Shown: positions 28,591 through 40,535, numbered from the stretch's first letter. The stretch is 64,000 nucleotides of DNA from an uncultured Sphingomonas sp. (GCF_913062585.1 NZ_CAJXWX010000009.1:61019-125018), one strand, 5' to 3'. Translations and numbers: made by a program. Notes: generated from the letters alone by a model not told the origin.

Positions 28591-29120
28591 GCCTGCGCCG
28601 TCTGATCGGGGATCGTCGGGGCGTGGCGATGATCGAATTCGCCCTCGTCCTGCCGGTCATGCTGATCTTGTATCTGGGCGGCGTGCAGTTGCAGGACGCG
28701 GTTTCCTGCAAGCGCAAGGTGACGATCACCGCCCGCGCGGCGGTCGATCTGATCGCCCAGAGTACGACCGGCGTAACCTCCGCCGCCGAAGTCCAGGCCA
28801 ATCTGACTGCGGCGACGCAGGTGATGCAGCCCTATGCGCCCGGTACGACCCAGATCCGGGTGACAGAGATCGCGACCGACAGCCAGGGGCGTACTTCGAT
28901 CGTCTGGAGCCGTGGTCAGAACGCCTATCCCTATACGCGTGGCATACGCGTGCGGGTCAATCCGGCCATGAGCGCGCCGGGGACCAGCTTCCTGCTCGCG
29001 GAGGTGGGCTATCCCTATAACCCGGTCGCGACCTTCGGCGTGTTCGGCCCGATCGCGCTCTACGACTATATCTGGATGGTTCCGCGCAACACGGACCAGA
29101 TCGCCTGCTCGGATTGCTGA
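28587..29120 (+). CDS. TadE-like pilus assembly protein (second)
   Basis: The 177-residue protein repeats the layout of the upstream gene: DRRGVAMIEFALVLPVMLIL at the N-terminus as a pseudopilin-type signal and helix, then a secreted domain ending in two Cys (QIACSDC). It overlaps the first TadE gene by 4 bases, and the next gene starts 6 bases after its stop, so the three are translated together. It is probably a minor pilin subunit. Confidence 0.85.
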   Translation: MSLRRLIGDRRGVAMIEFALVLPVMLILYLGGVQLQDAVSCKRKVTITARAAVDLIAQSTTGVTSAAEVQANLTAATQVMQPYAPGTTQIRVTEIATDSQGRTSIVWSRGQNAYPYTRGIRVRVNPAMSAPGTSFLLAEVGYPYNPVATFGVFGPIALYDYIWMVPRNTDQIACSDC

Positions 29121-29125
29121 CCCCC

Positions 29126-30451
29126 ATGAACCTGTCTTTCCTGCAAGCCGCGCTCGGCGTGACCCGGCATCGCCGTGGCTCCGTGATGATGATGTTCGCG
29201 CTGGTCCTTCCCATGCTGGTCTTCACGATCGGCATGGGGATTGATTACGCGCGCGCGATGAAGGCGCAGACGAAGTTGAACGCGATCGCCGATGCCGCCG
29301 CGCTTTCGGCGGTCAGCAAGACGGCGTTGGGCATGGCCGACGATCAGGCCGTGGCCTATGCCCGCAGCTTCTTCGACACCCAGACGAGCAACGTCACCGG
29401 CTCAGGCGACGTGGTGATCACGAACGTGTCGATCAGTGCGCCGACCGACAATACGGGGCGGCGCAACGCCACGGTTCGCTACACCGGCGTGTCGAACAAC
29501 GTCTTTGCCGCGATCCTGGGCATCAAGACGCTGACCGTATCGGGCCAGTCGCAGACGACCAATGCGACCGCGCCCGATATCGACTTCTACATGCTTCTGG
29601 ACGTGTCCGGCTCGATGGCGTTGCCGACGACCAGCGCCGGGCTGGCCAAGGTCGCGGCGAGCAATTCGAAGAAGTGCCAGTTTGCGTGCCATTCGACCAA
29701 GGACCTGACCGGCCGGGATGCGAACGGCAATATGACGGACCTGTACGGCGTCGCCAAATCCTATGGCCTGACGTTGCGTATCGACGACGAGGGCGCAGCG
29801 GTATCCAAGCTGACGACCAATGCGACCAGCACGTCCAGCAAGAACGGCGCGCGCTATCAGATCGCGATCGCGACCTTCCGGGGCAAGGGAGGCTTTTCGA
29901 TCCTCCAGTCCAAGACGGCCGACATGGCCACGGCGGCGTCCACGACGAAGCAGCTGAAACCGTCGCTCTTCTACAGCAACAGCTGCCCGACCCAGGCGTG
30001 CAAGTCGACCGATGTGGGCTATAACGACACCGATACCGGAACCAGCGATGCGATGGATCAGATCAACAGCCAGTTGATCAAGAACGATCCTGGCACCGGA
30101 ATCGGATCGGCGGCCCCCCAGGCGGTGATGTTCCTCGTCACCGATGGCATGCGCGACGAGTATCGTTCCAACGGCAGACCCGAAATTGCCGTCGACACCG
30201 CCAAATGCGACATGATCAAGTCGCGGGGCGTGCGGATCGCGGTGCTCTACACCGAATATCTTTCCGACGCGCTGACCGGCGACTCCTGGTCCCAGAACAA
30301 CGTCGCCCCCTATCTCTACAAGGTCGAACCGGCGCTTCAGGCCTGCGCGTCGCCCGGCCTTTATACGAAGGTTTCGACCGACCAGGACATTGCGACCGCG
30401 ATGGCGGCGCTGTTCCAGAACGCCGTGGCGACCGCACGCATCACCCGGTGA
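29126..30451 (+). CDS. TadG-like protein with von Willebrand factor A domain
   Basis: The 441-residue protein (ATG at 29126; a TTG at 29114 is possible) starts with a Tad-type membrane helix (RRGSVMMMFALVLPMLVFTI). A TadE/G-like region with the KLNAIADAAALSAVS pattern follows, then a vWA domain from about residue 150. The metal-ion site is visible as DVSGS starting at D159 and the Asp of FLVTDGMRD. The vWA domain carries six Cys (CQFAC, CPTQAC, CDM, CASP) and could be disulfide-stabilised outside the cytoplasm. TadG anchors or organises the Flp pilus in the envelope; a vWA domain suggests surface adhesion. Confidence 0.88.
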   Translation: MNLSFLQAALGVTRHRRGSVMMMFALVLPMLVFTIGMGIDYARAMKAQTKLNAIADAAALSAVSKTALGMADDQAVAYARSFFDTQTSNVTGSGDVVITNVSISAPTDNTGRRNATVRYTGVSNNVFAAILGIKTLTVSGQSQTTNATAPDIDFYMLLDVSGSMALPTTSAGLAKVAASNSKKCQFACHSTKDLTGRDANGNMTDLYGVAKSYGLTLRIDDEGAAVSKLTTNATSTSSKNGARYQIAIATFRGKGGFSILQSKTADMATAASTTKQLKPSLFYSNSCPTQACKSTDVGYNDTDTGTSDAMDQINSQLIKNDPGTGIGSAAPQAVMFLVTDGMRDEYRSNGRPEIAVDTAKCDMIKSRGVRIAVLYTEYLSDALTGDSWSQNNVAPYLYKVEPALQACASPGLYTKVSTDQDIATAMAALFQNAVATARITR

Positions 30452-30466
30452 CGCGCGCGGCCGGGC

Positions 30467-32251
<1,785 letters not shown>

Positions 32252-32364
32252 GATAGGGATGCAGTTAGGCGCGGGAGCGGAACCCGGCAAGCGGTCCATG
32301 CGCTGTCGCGCCGCTGCATGATCCATTCAGAGGCTGTTCAACGGTTGCCCGCTATGCCAGTTTC

Positions 32365-32685
32365 ATGTCGATGACCGTCCTTCTGGCTCTGCTCGCCGCA
32401 CCGCTGGGCTCGCCGCCGATGTTCGATCCGCCGATGATGTCGGGGGGCGATCAGCGTCGCGGCGACCAGATCCGTGCGTATCAGCAGCGCAAGGAAGGCA
32501 ATTTGTCGCTGCGCGAGATCGAGGCGCGGGTCGTGCCCATCATGCGCGACGCGCAATATATCGGCGTCGACTATGATGCGCAGGCGGCGGTTTACACGCT
32601 TAAATTCCTGCGCAATGGCACGGTCATCTGGGTGGAGGTGGACGGCCGCACGGGCCGCATCATCGGCCGGACCGACGGCGGATGA
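32365..32685 (+). CDS. Small exported PepSY-like protein
   Basis: The 106-residue protein (ATG at 32365 or 32371) has a short signal-like N-terminus (MTVLLALLAAPLG). A PepSY-like module follows: LSLREIEARVVPIM, then YIGVDYDAQAAVYTLKFLRN and WVEVDGRTGRIIGR. PepSY proteins often inhibit or modulate periplasmic sensors and proteases. It sits 43 bases before the response regulator gene and its cognate kinase, as is common for PepSY-regulator-kinase sets, so it may modulate that kinase. Confidence 0.82.
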   Translation: MSMTVLLALLAAPLGSPPMFDPPMMSGGDQRRGDQIRAYQQRKEGNLSLREIEARVVPIMRDAQYIGVDYDAQAAVYTLKFLRNGTVIWVEVDGRTGRIIGRTDGG

Positions 32686-32728
32686 CCGGCCGCTCGGTGA
32701 GCCTCATGGACATACAGGGAGTTGTACG

Positions 32729-33409
32729 ATGCGCGTTCTGATCGTCGAGGACGAGCCCAATCTCGGCCAGCAGCTGAAGGCCACGCTGGAGGGTGCGGGC
32801 TACGCCATCGACCTGGCCACGGACGGCGAGGAGGGGCATTTCCTCGGCTCGACCGAGAGCTATGACGCGATCGTCCTCGACCTCGGCCTGCCGGAGATCG
32901 ACGGGCTGACCGTGCTCGACCGCTGGCGCAAGGAGGGCAAGACCATGCCCGTCCTGGTGCTGACCGCGCGCGACAGCTGGTCGGACAAGGTGGCCGGGCT
33001 GGATGCGGGCGCCGACGATTATGTCGCCAAGCCTTTCCAGACCGAGGAACTGATCGCCCGCCTGCGTGCGCTGATCCGGCGCGCCAGCGGCAATGCCTCG
33101 TCCGAGCTGACCGCCGGCGATGTCCGCCTCGACACCCGCTCGGGCAAGGTCACGCGCGCGGGCGAGCCGGTGAAGCTGACCGCGCAGGAATATAAGCTGC
33201 TCAGCTATCTGCTTCACCACAAGGGTAAGGTCGTCAGCCGCACCGAGCTGATCGAGCATATCTACGACCAGGATTTCGACCGCGATTCGAACACGATCGA
33301 GGTGTTCGTGACGCGCATCCGCAAGAAGCTGGGCCAGGATGTGATCACCACCATCCGGGGCCTGGGCTATAGCTTGGACGATCCGGCGGCGGGTGGCGCG
33401 GCGGCCTGA
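32729..33409 (+). CDS. OmpR/PhoP-type response regulator
   Basis: The 226-residue protein starts at MRVLIVEDEP behind CAGGGAG. The receiver domain has phosphoacceptor D51 in IVLDLGLPEIDG and the KPF motif (DDYVAKPFQ). The OmpR-type winged helix occupies the C-terminal 95 residues (LTAQEYKLLSYLLHHKGKVV and SNTIEVFVTRIRKKLG). It is probably phosphorylated by the kinase encoded next. The kinase frame is open back into the end of this gene. Confidence 0.94.
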   Translation: MRVLIVEDEPNLGQQLKATLEGAGYAIDLATDGEEGHFLGSTESYDAIVLDLGLPEIDGLTVLDRWRKEGKTMPVLVLTARDSWSDKVAGLDAGADDYVAKPFQTEELIARLRALIRRASGNASSELTAGDVRLDTRSGKVTRAGEPVKLTAQEYKLLSYLLHHKGKVVSRTELIEHIYDQDFDRDSNTIEVFVTRIRKKLGQDVITTIRGLGYSLDDPAAGGAAA

Positions 33410-33431
33410 TCCGGTCCTTCCCGTGACGGAT

Positions 33432-34787
33432 ATGATCATCTCGCGCCCGACGCTGCGTACGGGCTCGCTGTCGCGCCGCATGATCCTGATCGCCGCTGGG
33501 TGGATCCTGGTCCTGCTGACCGGCGGCGGCTTTGCGCTCGATCGGGTGCTGGTGTCGGCCGTCACGCAGAATTTCGACGATCGCCAAGCCTATGTGCTCC
33601 AGTCGATGCTGGTATCGGCGCAAATCGTTCAAGGCGAAGTCTGGTTTAGCCGCGAGCCGGCCGATCAGGGTTTTCTCGAACCGGGGTCGGGCATTTATTG
33701 GCAGGTATCTGCTCCCGGTCTGGAGCCCTATGCGTCACGCTCGCTCTGGGACCGGCGGCTGACCTATGGCGCGCCGCACAATGACGATACGATCCACGTC
33801 TATACCAGCACCCAGTTTCCCGATGAAAAGCTGCGCGTCGTCGAACGCGATGTGAAGCTGCCCGGCTCCGATGTGCGCTGGCGGTTTCAGGTGGCACAGC
33901 GGACGACGGGATTGGATGCGCAGGTCGGAGCCCTGCGCCGCATCCTGATCCGCAGTTTCGCGCTGCTCGGTGTCGGCCTGCTCCTGATGGCGGCGATGCA
34001 GACCTTTTACGGCCTATATCCCTTGCGCCGGGTGCGCGAGGAGATCGCCGCGATGCGGGTCGGGAAAGCCGACCGTATCTCCGACGCGATGCCCAACGAG
34101 GTCGCGCCGATGGTCGAGGAGTTGAACGCGCTCATCGAGCATAACGAGAGACAGGCCGAGGAGGCGCGGCGCCATGCGGGCAATCTGGCCCATGCGCTTA
34201 AGACCCCGCTGACCGTCATCATGAACGCCGCGACCGCCCAGTCCGAGGACCTGGCCGAGACGGTGATCCGCGAGGCGCGCACGATGCGCCGGCAGGTCGA
34301 CCACCATCTGGCGCGCGCCCGCGCGGTCGGTCGGCGCGGCTCGGCGCACAGCCGCGCCGAGGTCTGGCCCAGCCTGCAGTCGGTCGAACGCGCCGTGGGC
34401 CGCCTCTATCGCCATGTCCGCATCGACATTGATGGCCCCAAGGACTTGGTCGTGCATGTCGAGCGGCAGGACCTGGACGAGATGCTGGGCAATCTGGTCG
34501 AGAACGCGGCCAAATATGGCGGCGGCAGCGTCTTCGTGACCGTCTCCGCCCAGGCCGGCTTTGTCGAGATGCTGGTCGAGGACGACGGCACAGGCATCCC
34601 CGAGAACGAACGCGTCCGCATTTTCGACCGCGGCGTCCGGCTGGACACGGGCAAGCCGGGCACGGGCCTGGGCCTCGCCATCGTTCGCGACGTGGCCGAA
34701 ATCTACGGCGGCACCGTCGCGCTGGAGGAAAGCGAGGATCTGGGCGGGCTGCTGGTGCGGCTCAGGCTTCCGGCGGCGGTGGGGTAG
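33432..34787 (+). CDS. Membrane sensor histidine kinase
   Basis: The product is 451 residues from the ATG at 33432; in-frame GTG codons at 33393 and 33423 are alternatives that would couple it to the regulator gene. Two membrane helices (about residues 20-40 and 170-195) bracket a periplasmic sensor domain of about 130 residues. The H-box is NLAHALKTPLTVIMN, the N-box is LVENAAKYGGG, and G-boxes are DDGTGIPENE and GTGLGLAIVRD. The layout is PhoQ-like. With the response regulator and PepSY-like protein it forms an envelope-sensing unit. Confidence 0.93.
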   Translation: MIISRPTLRTGSLSRRMILIAAGWILVLLTGGGFALDRVLVSAVTQNFDDRQAYVLQSMLVSAQIVQGEVWFSREPADQGFLEPGSGIYWQVSAPGLEPYASRSLWDRRLTYGAPHNDDTIHVYTSTQFPDEKLRVVERDVKLPGSDVRWRFQVAQRTTGLDAQVGALRRILIRSFALLGVGLLLMAAMQTFYGLYPLRRVREEIAAMRVGKADRISDAMPNEVAPMVEELNALIEHNERQAEEARRHAGNLAHALKTPLTVIMNAATAQSEDLAETVIREARTMRRQVDHHLARARAVGRRGSAHSRAEVWPSLQSVERAVGRLYRHVRIDIDGPKDLVVHVERQDLDEMLGNLVENAAKYGGGSVFVTVSAQAGFVEMLVEDDGTGIPENERVRIFDRGVRLDTGKPGTGLGLAIVRDVAEIYGGTVALEESEDLGGLLVRLRLPAAVG

Positions 34788-34899
34788 GGTTCGATCCGCT
34801 TCGGTGCCATCCGGCTGTTGCCCGGATTGCAGCCCTGTCACCGGTCGGTTAACGGCCCGCCCCTGCCGATACGCATTGTATCGGTCACGGGGGAATTTC

Positions 34900-35388
34900 A
34901 TGAATATCTTCAAGGGGCTGGCGATGGTCGTTGGTCTGTGTGCGGCGTCGCCCGCGCTGGCAAGCTCGTTGGTGCTCGAGGCCAATGGCGCGCGGGCGCA
35001 GGATCGCTGGGGCGGCGAACTGGGATTGGGTTACGCGTTCGATATCGGACGGATCAGCCTGCGCCCGATCGGTGGCGTCTTCATCCACCATGACGAGAAC
35101 AACCCGAACCGCACGGATTATTTCAGCAACGGTCAGTCGCGTTGCCGTGCGCCGAACGGGCAGTTTACCGACACGTCCGATTGCGCGGCTATCGCTTTCA
35201 AGGGTTATGCCAAGGCGGAGGCGCTCTATGTCTTCCCGCAGGGCTACGAACTTGGCGGCGGCGCCCGGTTCAGCAGCGACTCCGTACGGCCCTATGGAAC
35301 GCTTGCCCTTCCTATCGGCACCAAGGCACGCCTGAAGGGCAATGTGGGGGACCGCTATTACGCGCTGGGCGTGAAGGTCAGCTTCTGA
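34900..35388 (+). CDS. Exported protein, probable small outer-membrane beta-barrel
   Basis: The 162-residue protein has a signal peptide (MNIFKGLAMVVGLCAASPAL, cleaved near ALAS). It then shows alternating, glycine- and aromatic-rich strands such as GGELGLGYAFDIGRISLRPIGG, ending in VKVSF with a terminal Phe. These are features of a small outer-membrane barrel. A loop with two Cys (SRCRAPN and TSDCAA) may be disulfide-linked. I do not recognise the family. It lies 112 bases behind the sensor kinase on the same strand and may be a target or extension of that operon. Confidence 0.75.
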   Translation: MNIFKGLAMVVGLCAASPALASSLVLEANGARAQDRWGGELGLGYAFDIGRISLRPIGGVFIHHDENNPNRTDYFSNGQSRCRAPNGQFTDTSDCAAIAFKGYAKAEALYVFPQGYELGGGARFSSDSVRPYGTLALPIGTKARLKGNVGDRYYALGVKVSF

Positions 35389-35407
35389 TCCGGGGTGGCG
35401 GCCCCGA

Positions 35408-36409
35408 TCAGGCCGCCACCGTTTCCAAAGCCTCCATCGCCCGCGCCGCGATGCCGATCGACCGCTTGCGCGCCGCATGGTCGAAGATCGCACTGACCAC
35501 CATCACTTCGTCTACCTTGGTCCGCTCGATGAAGGCCGCGAGCTGGCGTTGCACCGTCGCGGGGCTACCGATCGCCGAGCAGGACAGGACGTGGTCTAGG
35601 ATCGCAGACCCTTGTGCGCCGAGGCTCTCGCGATAGCCGGGGACGGGCGGGGGCAGCTTGCCCGGCCGGCCGGTGCGTAGCGCAACGAAGGCCTGTTGTT
35701 GCGAACTCGCCAGCAGCGCCGCCTCTTCATCCGTATCGGCGGCGAAGACGTTGAATCCCGCCATGGCATAGGGCTTGTCGAGCACCGCCGACGGCCGGAA
35801 ATCGCGGCGATAAATGGCCAGCGCGTCGTCCAGCGCATCGGGCGCGAAGTGCGATGCGAAGGCGTAGGGCAGGCCCAAAGCGGCAGCGAGTTGCGCGCCG
35901 TAGAGGCTCGATCCCAATATCCACATCTGCGGCTTGGCGCCCGCGCCTGGCGTGGCGACGATCCCCGTCTGTCCGTCATCGGCGAAATAGCTCTGCAGCT
36001 CCATCACGTCGCGCGGGAAGGCGTTGGGATCGCTGTCCAGCGTCCGGCGCAGCGCGCGCGCGACACGCTGGTCCGATCCCGGCGCGCGGCCCAGGCCCAG
36101 GTCGATGCGGCCGGGGAAAAGCGCGTCGAGCGTCCCGAACTGCTCGGCGATGGTCAGCGGCGCATGGTTGGGTAGCATGATGCCGCCCGCGCCGATGCGG
36201 ATGGTCTTCGTCGCCTGGCCGACATGGGCCAGCACGACGGCAGTCGCGGCGGACGCGATGCCCGCCATGCCATGATGCTCGGCGGTCCAGTATCGATGAT
36301 AGCCGACCGATTCGGCATGGGCGGCGAGGTCGGCGGCATTGGCCAGCGCCTGGGCCACGGTGCCACCCTCGATGACGGGCACCAGATCGAGCAGGGAATA
36401 GTGTGTCAT
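35408..36409 (-). CDS. LLM class flavin-dependent oxidoreductase (luciferase-like)
   Basis: The 333-residue TIM-barrel protein has typical luciferase-like features: the N-terminal [25 protein letters not shown] (flavin-contacting His pair), [20 protein letters not shown], and the [27 protein letters not shown] stretch near positions 35830-35920. This subgroup is like YhbW and lacks a known substrate. It uses FMNH2 (or F420 in other lineages) to hydroxylate or reduce small molecules. It lies 49 bases downstream of the subtilase gene on the same strand. Confidence 0.9.
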   Translation of the reverse strand: MTHYSLLDLVPVIEGGTVAQALANAADLAAHAESVGYHRYWTAEHHGMAGIASAATAVVLAHVGQATKTIRIGAGGIMLPNHAPLTIAEQFGTLDALFPGRIDLGLGRAPGSDQRVARALRRTLDSDPNAFPRDVMELQSYFADDGQTGIVATPGAGAKPQMWILGSSLYGAQLAAALGLPYAFASHFAPDALDDALAIYRRDFRPSAVLDKPYAMAGFNVFAADTDEEAALLASSQQQAFVALRTGRPGKLPPPVPGYRESLGAQGSAILDHVLSCSAIGSPATVQRQLAAFIERTKVDEVMVVSAIFDHAARKRSIGIAARAMEALETVAA

Positions 36410-36458
36410 GACAGGGAGATGGGGATGCAGGCCCCGCCCCGCCAGCCAAATCCGGGTA

Positions 36459-38753
36459 TCAGAAGGTCAAGCCATACTTCACGGCCACGCCGCGTTCGGG
36501 CGGCAGCATCGCGATATGGCCCGGATCGCGCCGCCAGAACAGATGCGTCGACAGCTCGCCCGTGCCCAGCATCACGCCGTGTCGCGCCTCGACCAGCAGC
36601 TCGCGCCCCGTCGGGGCCAGCGACAGGCGCTCGGCCGTCCAGCCATCGACCGTGGCGCTCGCATAATCCCAATGCGAGGGCAGCCGCAGGTCCAGGCCGC
36701 CCGCCTCGACCCGCAGCGGCCGCGACACGCGCAGGTCGAACCGGTCGCGACCGAATAGTCCGTTCTTGCCCGCCTCGACCGACCAGGACCGGCTCTGCAG
36801 CATTCCATCGCCCAAGCCACCAGTCGCACGCGTCCAGCCGCTGCGCCAGCGCGTGGCGAGCGTCCAGCCCTCCGCGTCGCGCCAGCGGGCACCGGCATCG
36901 GCGAACCAGCTCAGCCCATGCGCCTGGCCCAGCGCGCCGCCGAACCAGCCGCCCAGCACGGTCGAGCGCTCGGCCAGCCGGGTCACGCCCAGCGTCATGG
37001 CGACATCGCCCAGCCGCCGGTCCAGGGTCAGCCCACTCTGGTCGTATCGCGGCGGCACCATGCCGGGGACCGGCGCGGCGAAGCGGCCGCTTTCGGCCAT
37101 CACGCTGATGCCCAGCCCGCCCCAGGCGTGCCGGATCGCGCCCGACGCGATGGGGGCGCGGTCGACCCCGAACCCCGGATCGCTCAGCAGAAAGGCCGCG
37201 CCCGCCTGTCCGGTCCATCCCGAGATCAGGGCATCGCCGCCGCTGGCAAAGCCCAGGCCGATGGCGGTATCGGGGCTCAGCGTCTGGGTGATGCTGCCCG
37301 CGACGATCCGGCGGCCGGGCGGGCTTGCGTCACCGGGCACGATGGAACGTAGCCGCATCTCGCCCGGCATCTGCATCGCGCTGGTCAGCGCGACCGACCG
37401 GGCGCCGTCGCTGACCACCGCGCCCTCGACCCGGCCGAGCAGCGCGGGCGAAAGCAGCGCACGCGGGCTCGCCTGCGCCACCGTGCCGGACAGGTCGACA
37501 TGATAGGCGCGGGCATAGCCGTCGAGCGCGACGAGGCTCAGCCCGCTCGCCGTCGCATCACCCATGGCGGGCGACAGGCGCGCGTTGATGCCCATCGACA
37601 CCGCGGCGGTCGTGCCCGCGACGCTCATCGCGCCGACCGGCTGGAAGGCGGCGGTCAGGTCGAGCGTGCCGCGCCCATAGACGCTGGCCGAGCCTCCGCC
37701 CGCCGGACTGCGCGCGGTGCGCAGCAACAGGTCGGCGATCTGCGCGCCGGTCAGGTTGGGAAAGGCCTGGGCGAGGAGGGCGGCGGCTCCGCTGATCTGC
37801 GGCGCGGCGAAGGACGTGCCCGACCAGAGATAGCGGGTGCCGGTCGCGTTGGGCGCCTCGACCTGCTCGCCCAGCGCGGTCAGGTAATGCGTCGCCGACT
37901 GGCCCGCCCGGTTGCTGAAGGACGAGATGGTGCCGCTGGTGCCGATCGACCCGGCGATGATCACCTGGCCGCGGGCGACCGAATCATTGTTGGCGATCTG
38001 GGCGAGCAGCGTGGGGTTGGACTCGCCGTCATTGCCCGCGGCGATCACGATCACCATGCCCGCCGCCGTTGCCCGCCCGATCGCGGCGAGCAGGGCGGCG
38101 GGCGGCGTGTCGTTGGAGCCGAGCGAGATGTTGACGACCCGCGCTCCCGCCGTCCGTGCGACGTCGAGCCCGCGCGCGATCGCGTCCGAGGAATAGCTGC
38201 ATGCGCCGCCCAGCCCACTCGAACCGGAACTGCTGGTACAGCTGCCCGGCTCGTCGGCGCGCAGGACGACCAGGGTCGCGTCGAACGCTACGCCTTGCGC
38301 CTGGGTACCGCCCCGCCCGCCCGCCGCCGTGAAGGCGACGGCGGTGCCGTGCCCGTCCTCGTCGCCGATGCCGCGCGTGCCCGCCACATCGGTCGAGGCC
38401 GGGGAGATGCGGTTCGCGAAAAGGCCGGTGCGCGTGTCCAGTCCCGAATCGATCACGCCCAGGGCAATGCCGGTGCCCGTCGCGCCCTTCTGATAGGCGG
38501 CGAGCGCGTTCATCGACACCGCGCCCTTGGTCGCACGATAGCCGGGGGTGTCGTAATTCTGGGTCGGCGAAGGCGAGGGGGAAGGGGCGGGCGATGGGCT
38601 CGGCGTCGCGCTGGGCGGAGTCGGGGTCGACTGGACGCCGCCGCCCCCGCCACAGGCCGCCAGCATCATGCTCGTCACGCCGACCGCCGTGCCGATCCTG
38701 ACGACGCGTCCCGTGCGCGCGTGCCGCCTGTTGCCACCCACCCCTGTGTCCAT
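36459..38753 (-). CDS. S8 subtilisin-like autotransporter protease with lipobox
   Basis: The 764-residue protein starts at [10 protein letters not shown]. Its leader ends in the lipobox-like MMLAAC (C34), followed by a Gly run and a Pro/Ser linker (residues about 43-64). The S8 domain (about 75-340) has a full triad: D102 in GVIDSGLD, H135 in DGHGTAVA and S314 in GTSFAAPQ, with N241 (AAGNDG) for the oxyanion hole. The C-terminal 300 or so residues form an autotransporter-type barrel ending in VKYGLTF. It is probably a surface-anchored or secreted protease. A larger open frame upstream is not supported. Confidence 0.9.
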   Translation of the reverse strand: MDTGVGGNRRHARTGRVVRIGTAVGVTSMMLAACGGGGGVQSTPTPPSATPSPSPAPSPSPSPTQNYDTPGYRATKGAVSMNALAAYQKGATGTGIALGVIDSGLDTRTGLFANRISPASTDVAGTRGIGDEDGHGTAVAFTAAGGRGGTQAQGVAFDATLVVLRADEPGSCTSSSGSSGLGGACSYSSDAIARGLDVARTAGARVVNISLGSNDTPPAALLAAIGRATAAGMVIVIAAGNDGESNPTLLAQIANNDSVARGQVIIAGSIGTSGTISSFSNRAGQSATHYLTALGEQVEAPNATGTRYLWSGTSFAAPQISGAAALLAQAFPNLTGAQIADLLLRTARSPAGGGSASVYGRGTLDLTAAFQPVGAMSVAGTTAAVSMGINARLSPAMGDATASGLSLVALDGYARAYHVDLSGTVAQASPRALLSPALLGRVEGAVVSDGARSVALTSAMQMPGEMRLRSIVPGDASPPGRRIVAGSITQTLSPDTAIGLGFASGGDALISGWTGQAGAAFLLSDPGFGVDRAPIASGAIRHAWGGLGISVMAESGRFAAPVPGMVPPRYDQSGLTLDRRLGDVAMTLGVTRLAERSTVLGGWFGGALGQAHGLSWFADAGARWRDAEGWTLATRWRSGWTRATGGLGDGMLQSRSWSVEAGKNGLFGRDRFDLRVSRPLRVEAGGLDLRLPSHWDYASATVDGWTAERLSLAPTGRELLVEARHGVMLGTGELSTHLFWRRDPGHIAMLPPERGVAVKYGLTF

Positions 38754-38888
38754 CGCCCCCAAGTCCCTGGCTTTGCGTCCGTCATACGGCCCATTGCGGG
38801 CCAGGCGAAGCGGGATTCGCGGGGCGGCGGGCGGACCGGCGCGGGACGGCTTGCGACCCCGGCCCCGCCCGCCTAAACGCTGGCCCCG

Positions 38889-39551
38889 ATGCTGCCCGCG
38901 CTTGCCCATATCGACGCCTGGATCTTCGATCTGGACAATACGCTCTATCCGGCGAGTGCCGATCTGTTCGTGCATATCGACCGGCGCATGACCGCCTTTG
39001 TCGGCGACCTGCTGGGCGTCGACCGCGACGAGGCATTTCGTCTTCAAAAGGCCTATTTCCACGCGCACGGCACCACCCTGGCCGGGCTGATGGCCGAGCA
39101 TGACGTCGATCCCGCTGCCTTCCTCGCCTATGTTCATGATATCGAGATGGACGTGCTGGAGGAGGACGCGCCGCTCGCCGCCGCGATCGCGAAACTGCCG
39201 GGGCGCAAGCTGGTCTTCACCAATGGCGACAAGCCCTATGCGCTGAAGGTGCTCGACCGACTGGGGCTGGGCAGCCATTTCGAGGCGGTGCACGACATCA
39301 CCGCCATGGGCCTGGTCCCCAAGCCGCAGCCATCCGCCTATGCGGGGCTGTGTTCGGCGTTCGGGATCGACCCGACCCGTGCCATCTTCTTCGAGGACAT
39401 GGCGCGCAACCTGATCCCGGCCAAGGCGATCGGGATGACGACCGTGTGGGTCGACAACGGCTCCGAACAGGGGCCCGAGGCCGCCCGCGACCATATCGAC
39501 TATACCGTCCACGCGCTGACGCCGTGGCTGACCAGCATATTGGAGGAATGA
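38889..39551 (+). CDS. HAD-family pyrimidine 5'-nucleotidase-like phosphatase
   Basis: The 220-residue protein has HAD motif I DLDNTLYP (nucleophile Asp), motif II FTNGD, Lys in VPKPQPSAY, and motif [12 protein letters not shown]. This order fits the pyrimidine 5'-nucleotidase (SDT1/Phm8-like) branch. It dephosphorylates small nucleotides or sugar phosphates in the cytoplasm. The stop overlaps a possible ATG of dapD. It is divergent from the S8 protease gene. Confidence 0.88.
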   Translation: MLPALAHIDAWIFDLDNTLYPASADLFVHIDRRMTAFVGDLLGVDRDEAFRLQKAYFHAHGTTLAGLMAEHDVDPAAFLAYVHDIEMDVLEEDAPLAAAIAKLPGRKLVFTNGDKPYALKVLDRLGLGSHFEAVHDITAMGLVPKPQPSAYAGLCSAFGIDPTRAIFFEDMARNLIPAKAIGMTTVWVDNGSEQGPEAARDHIDYTVHALTPWLTSILEE

Positions 39552-39553
39552 CC

Positions 39554-40381
39554 ATGAGCCAGGACCTGGCCGCCACCATCGACGCCGCCTGGGAAAACCG
39601 GGCCGAGCTGGGCTTTGCGACGCAAGGGCCGGAGCGCATTGCCGTCGACCGCGCGCTGGCGCTGCTCGACCGGGGCGAGGCCCGCGTGGCCGAGCCCGAC
39701 GGCAATGGCGGCTGGACCGTCAACCAGTGGCTGAAGAAGGCGGTCCTGCTGTCGTTCCGCCTGAACGACAATGTCCTGATCGACAATGGGCCGGGTGCGG
39801 GCCACTGGTTCGACAAGGTGCCGTCGAAGTTCAGCGGCTGGTCGGAAGCGGACTTCCGCGCCGCCGGTTTCCGCGCGGTGCCCGGCTCGGTCGTGCGGCG
39901 CGGCGCGCATGTCGCCAAGGGCGCGATCCTGATGCCCAGCTTCGTGAACATCGGCGCCTATGTCGGTGAGGGCACGATGGTCGACACTTGGGCCACGGTC
40001 GGCAGCTGCGCGCAGATCGGCAAGAACGTGCACCTGTCGGGCGGTGCGGGCATCGGCGGCGTGCTGGAGCCGCTCCAGGCCGATCCGGTCATCATCGAGG
40101 ACGGCGCATTCATCGGCGCCCGCGCCGAAGTCGCCGAGGGCGTTCGCGTCGGCGAGGGTGCGGTGCTGTCGATGGGCGTGTATCTGGGCGCCTCGACCAA
40201 GATCATCGACCGCGAGACGGGCGAGGTCTTCCGGGGCCATGTGCCGCCTTATTCGGTGGTGGTACCGGGCTCGACCCCCTCGGTCGACGGCAAGCCGGGG
40301 CTGTATTGCGCGGTGATCGTCAAGCGCGTGGACGCGCAGACGCGGTCGAAGACCAGCATCAACGACCTGCTGCGGGATTGA
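39554..40381 (+). CDS. dapD: 2,3,4,5-tetrahydropyridine-2,6-dicarboxylate N-succinyltransferase
   Basis: The 275-residue enzyme adds succinyl from succinyl-CoA to tetrahydrodipicolinate in the lysine and meso-diaminopimelate pathway, so it feeds the cell-wall genes in this window. The left-handed beta-helix is visible as hexapeptide repeats in the middle ([20 protein letters not shown] and later [14 protein letters not shown]). [16 protein letters not shown] is a strong family segment. The ATG at 39554 is preferred over 39548 because it is 6 bases from GGAGGA. Confidence 0.96.
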   Translation: MSQDLAATIDAAWENRAELGFATQGPERIAVDRALALLDRGEARVAEPDGNGGWTVNQWLKKAVLLSFRLNDNVLIDNGPGAGHWFDKVPSKFSGWSEADFRAAGFRAVPGSVVRRGAHVAKGAILMPSFVNIGAYVGEGTMVDTWATVGSCAQIGKNVHLSGGAGIGGVLEPLQADPVIIEDGAFIGARAEVAEGVRVGEGAVLSMGVYLGASTKIIDRETGEVFRGHVPPYSVVVPGSTPSVDGKPGLYCAVIVKRVDAQTRSKTSINDLLRD

Positions 40382-40443
40382 TCGGACCTATGGCCTGATC
40401 GGGGCCGGACGGACTCGGTGAGACCCCATGCCCTCCCCTCGAT

Positions 40444-40465
40444 CCCCTCCCGCTTGCGGGAGGGG
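40444..40465 (+). terminator. Hairpin behind dapD
   Basis: The arms CCCCTCCCGC (40444-40453) and GCGGGAGGGG (40456-40465) are perfectly complementary, with TT between them. The same stem recurs at 40514-40535 and nearly so at 63920-63940. Confidence 0.55.
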
Positions 40466-40513
40466 AAGAAGGATGCATTGGAGGTGTAGGTCCTGCCGGC
40501 TCCGCTTGGCACG

Positions 40514-40535
40514 CCCCTCCCGCAGGCGGGAGGGG
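40514..40535. repeat. Second copy of the CCCCTCCCGC hairpin
   Basis: The arms 40514-40523 and 40526-40535 are identical to those of the hairpin at 40444, with AG between them. Confidence 0.6.

Noticed and set aside
38754..39512. Extension of the S8 protease frame upstream
   Set aside because: It is antisense to the HAD nucleotidase gene. The signal and lipobox begin at 38753.
40444..40535. Two identical hairpins resembling a CRISPR start
   Set aside because: The repeats are short, self-complementary and only two; there is no regular spacer set and no cas gene.
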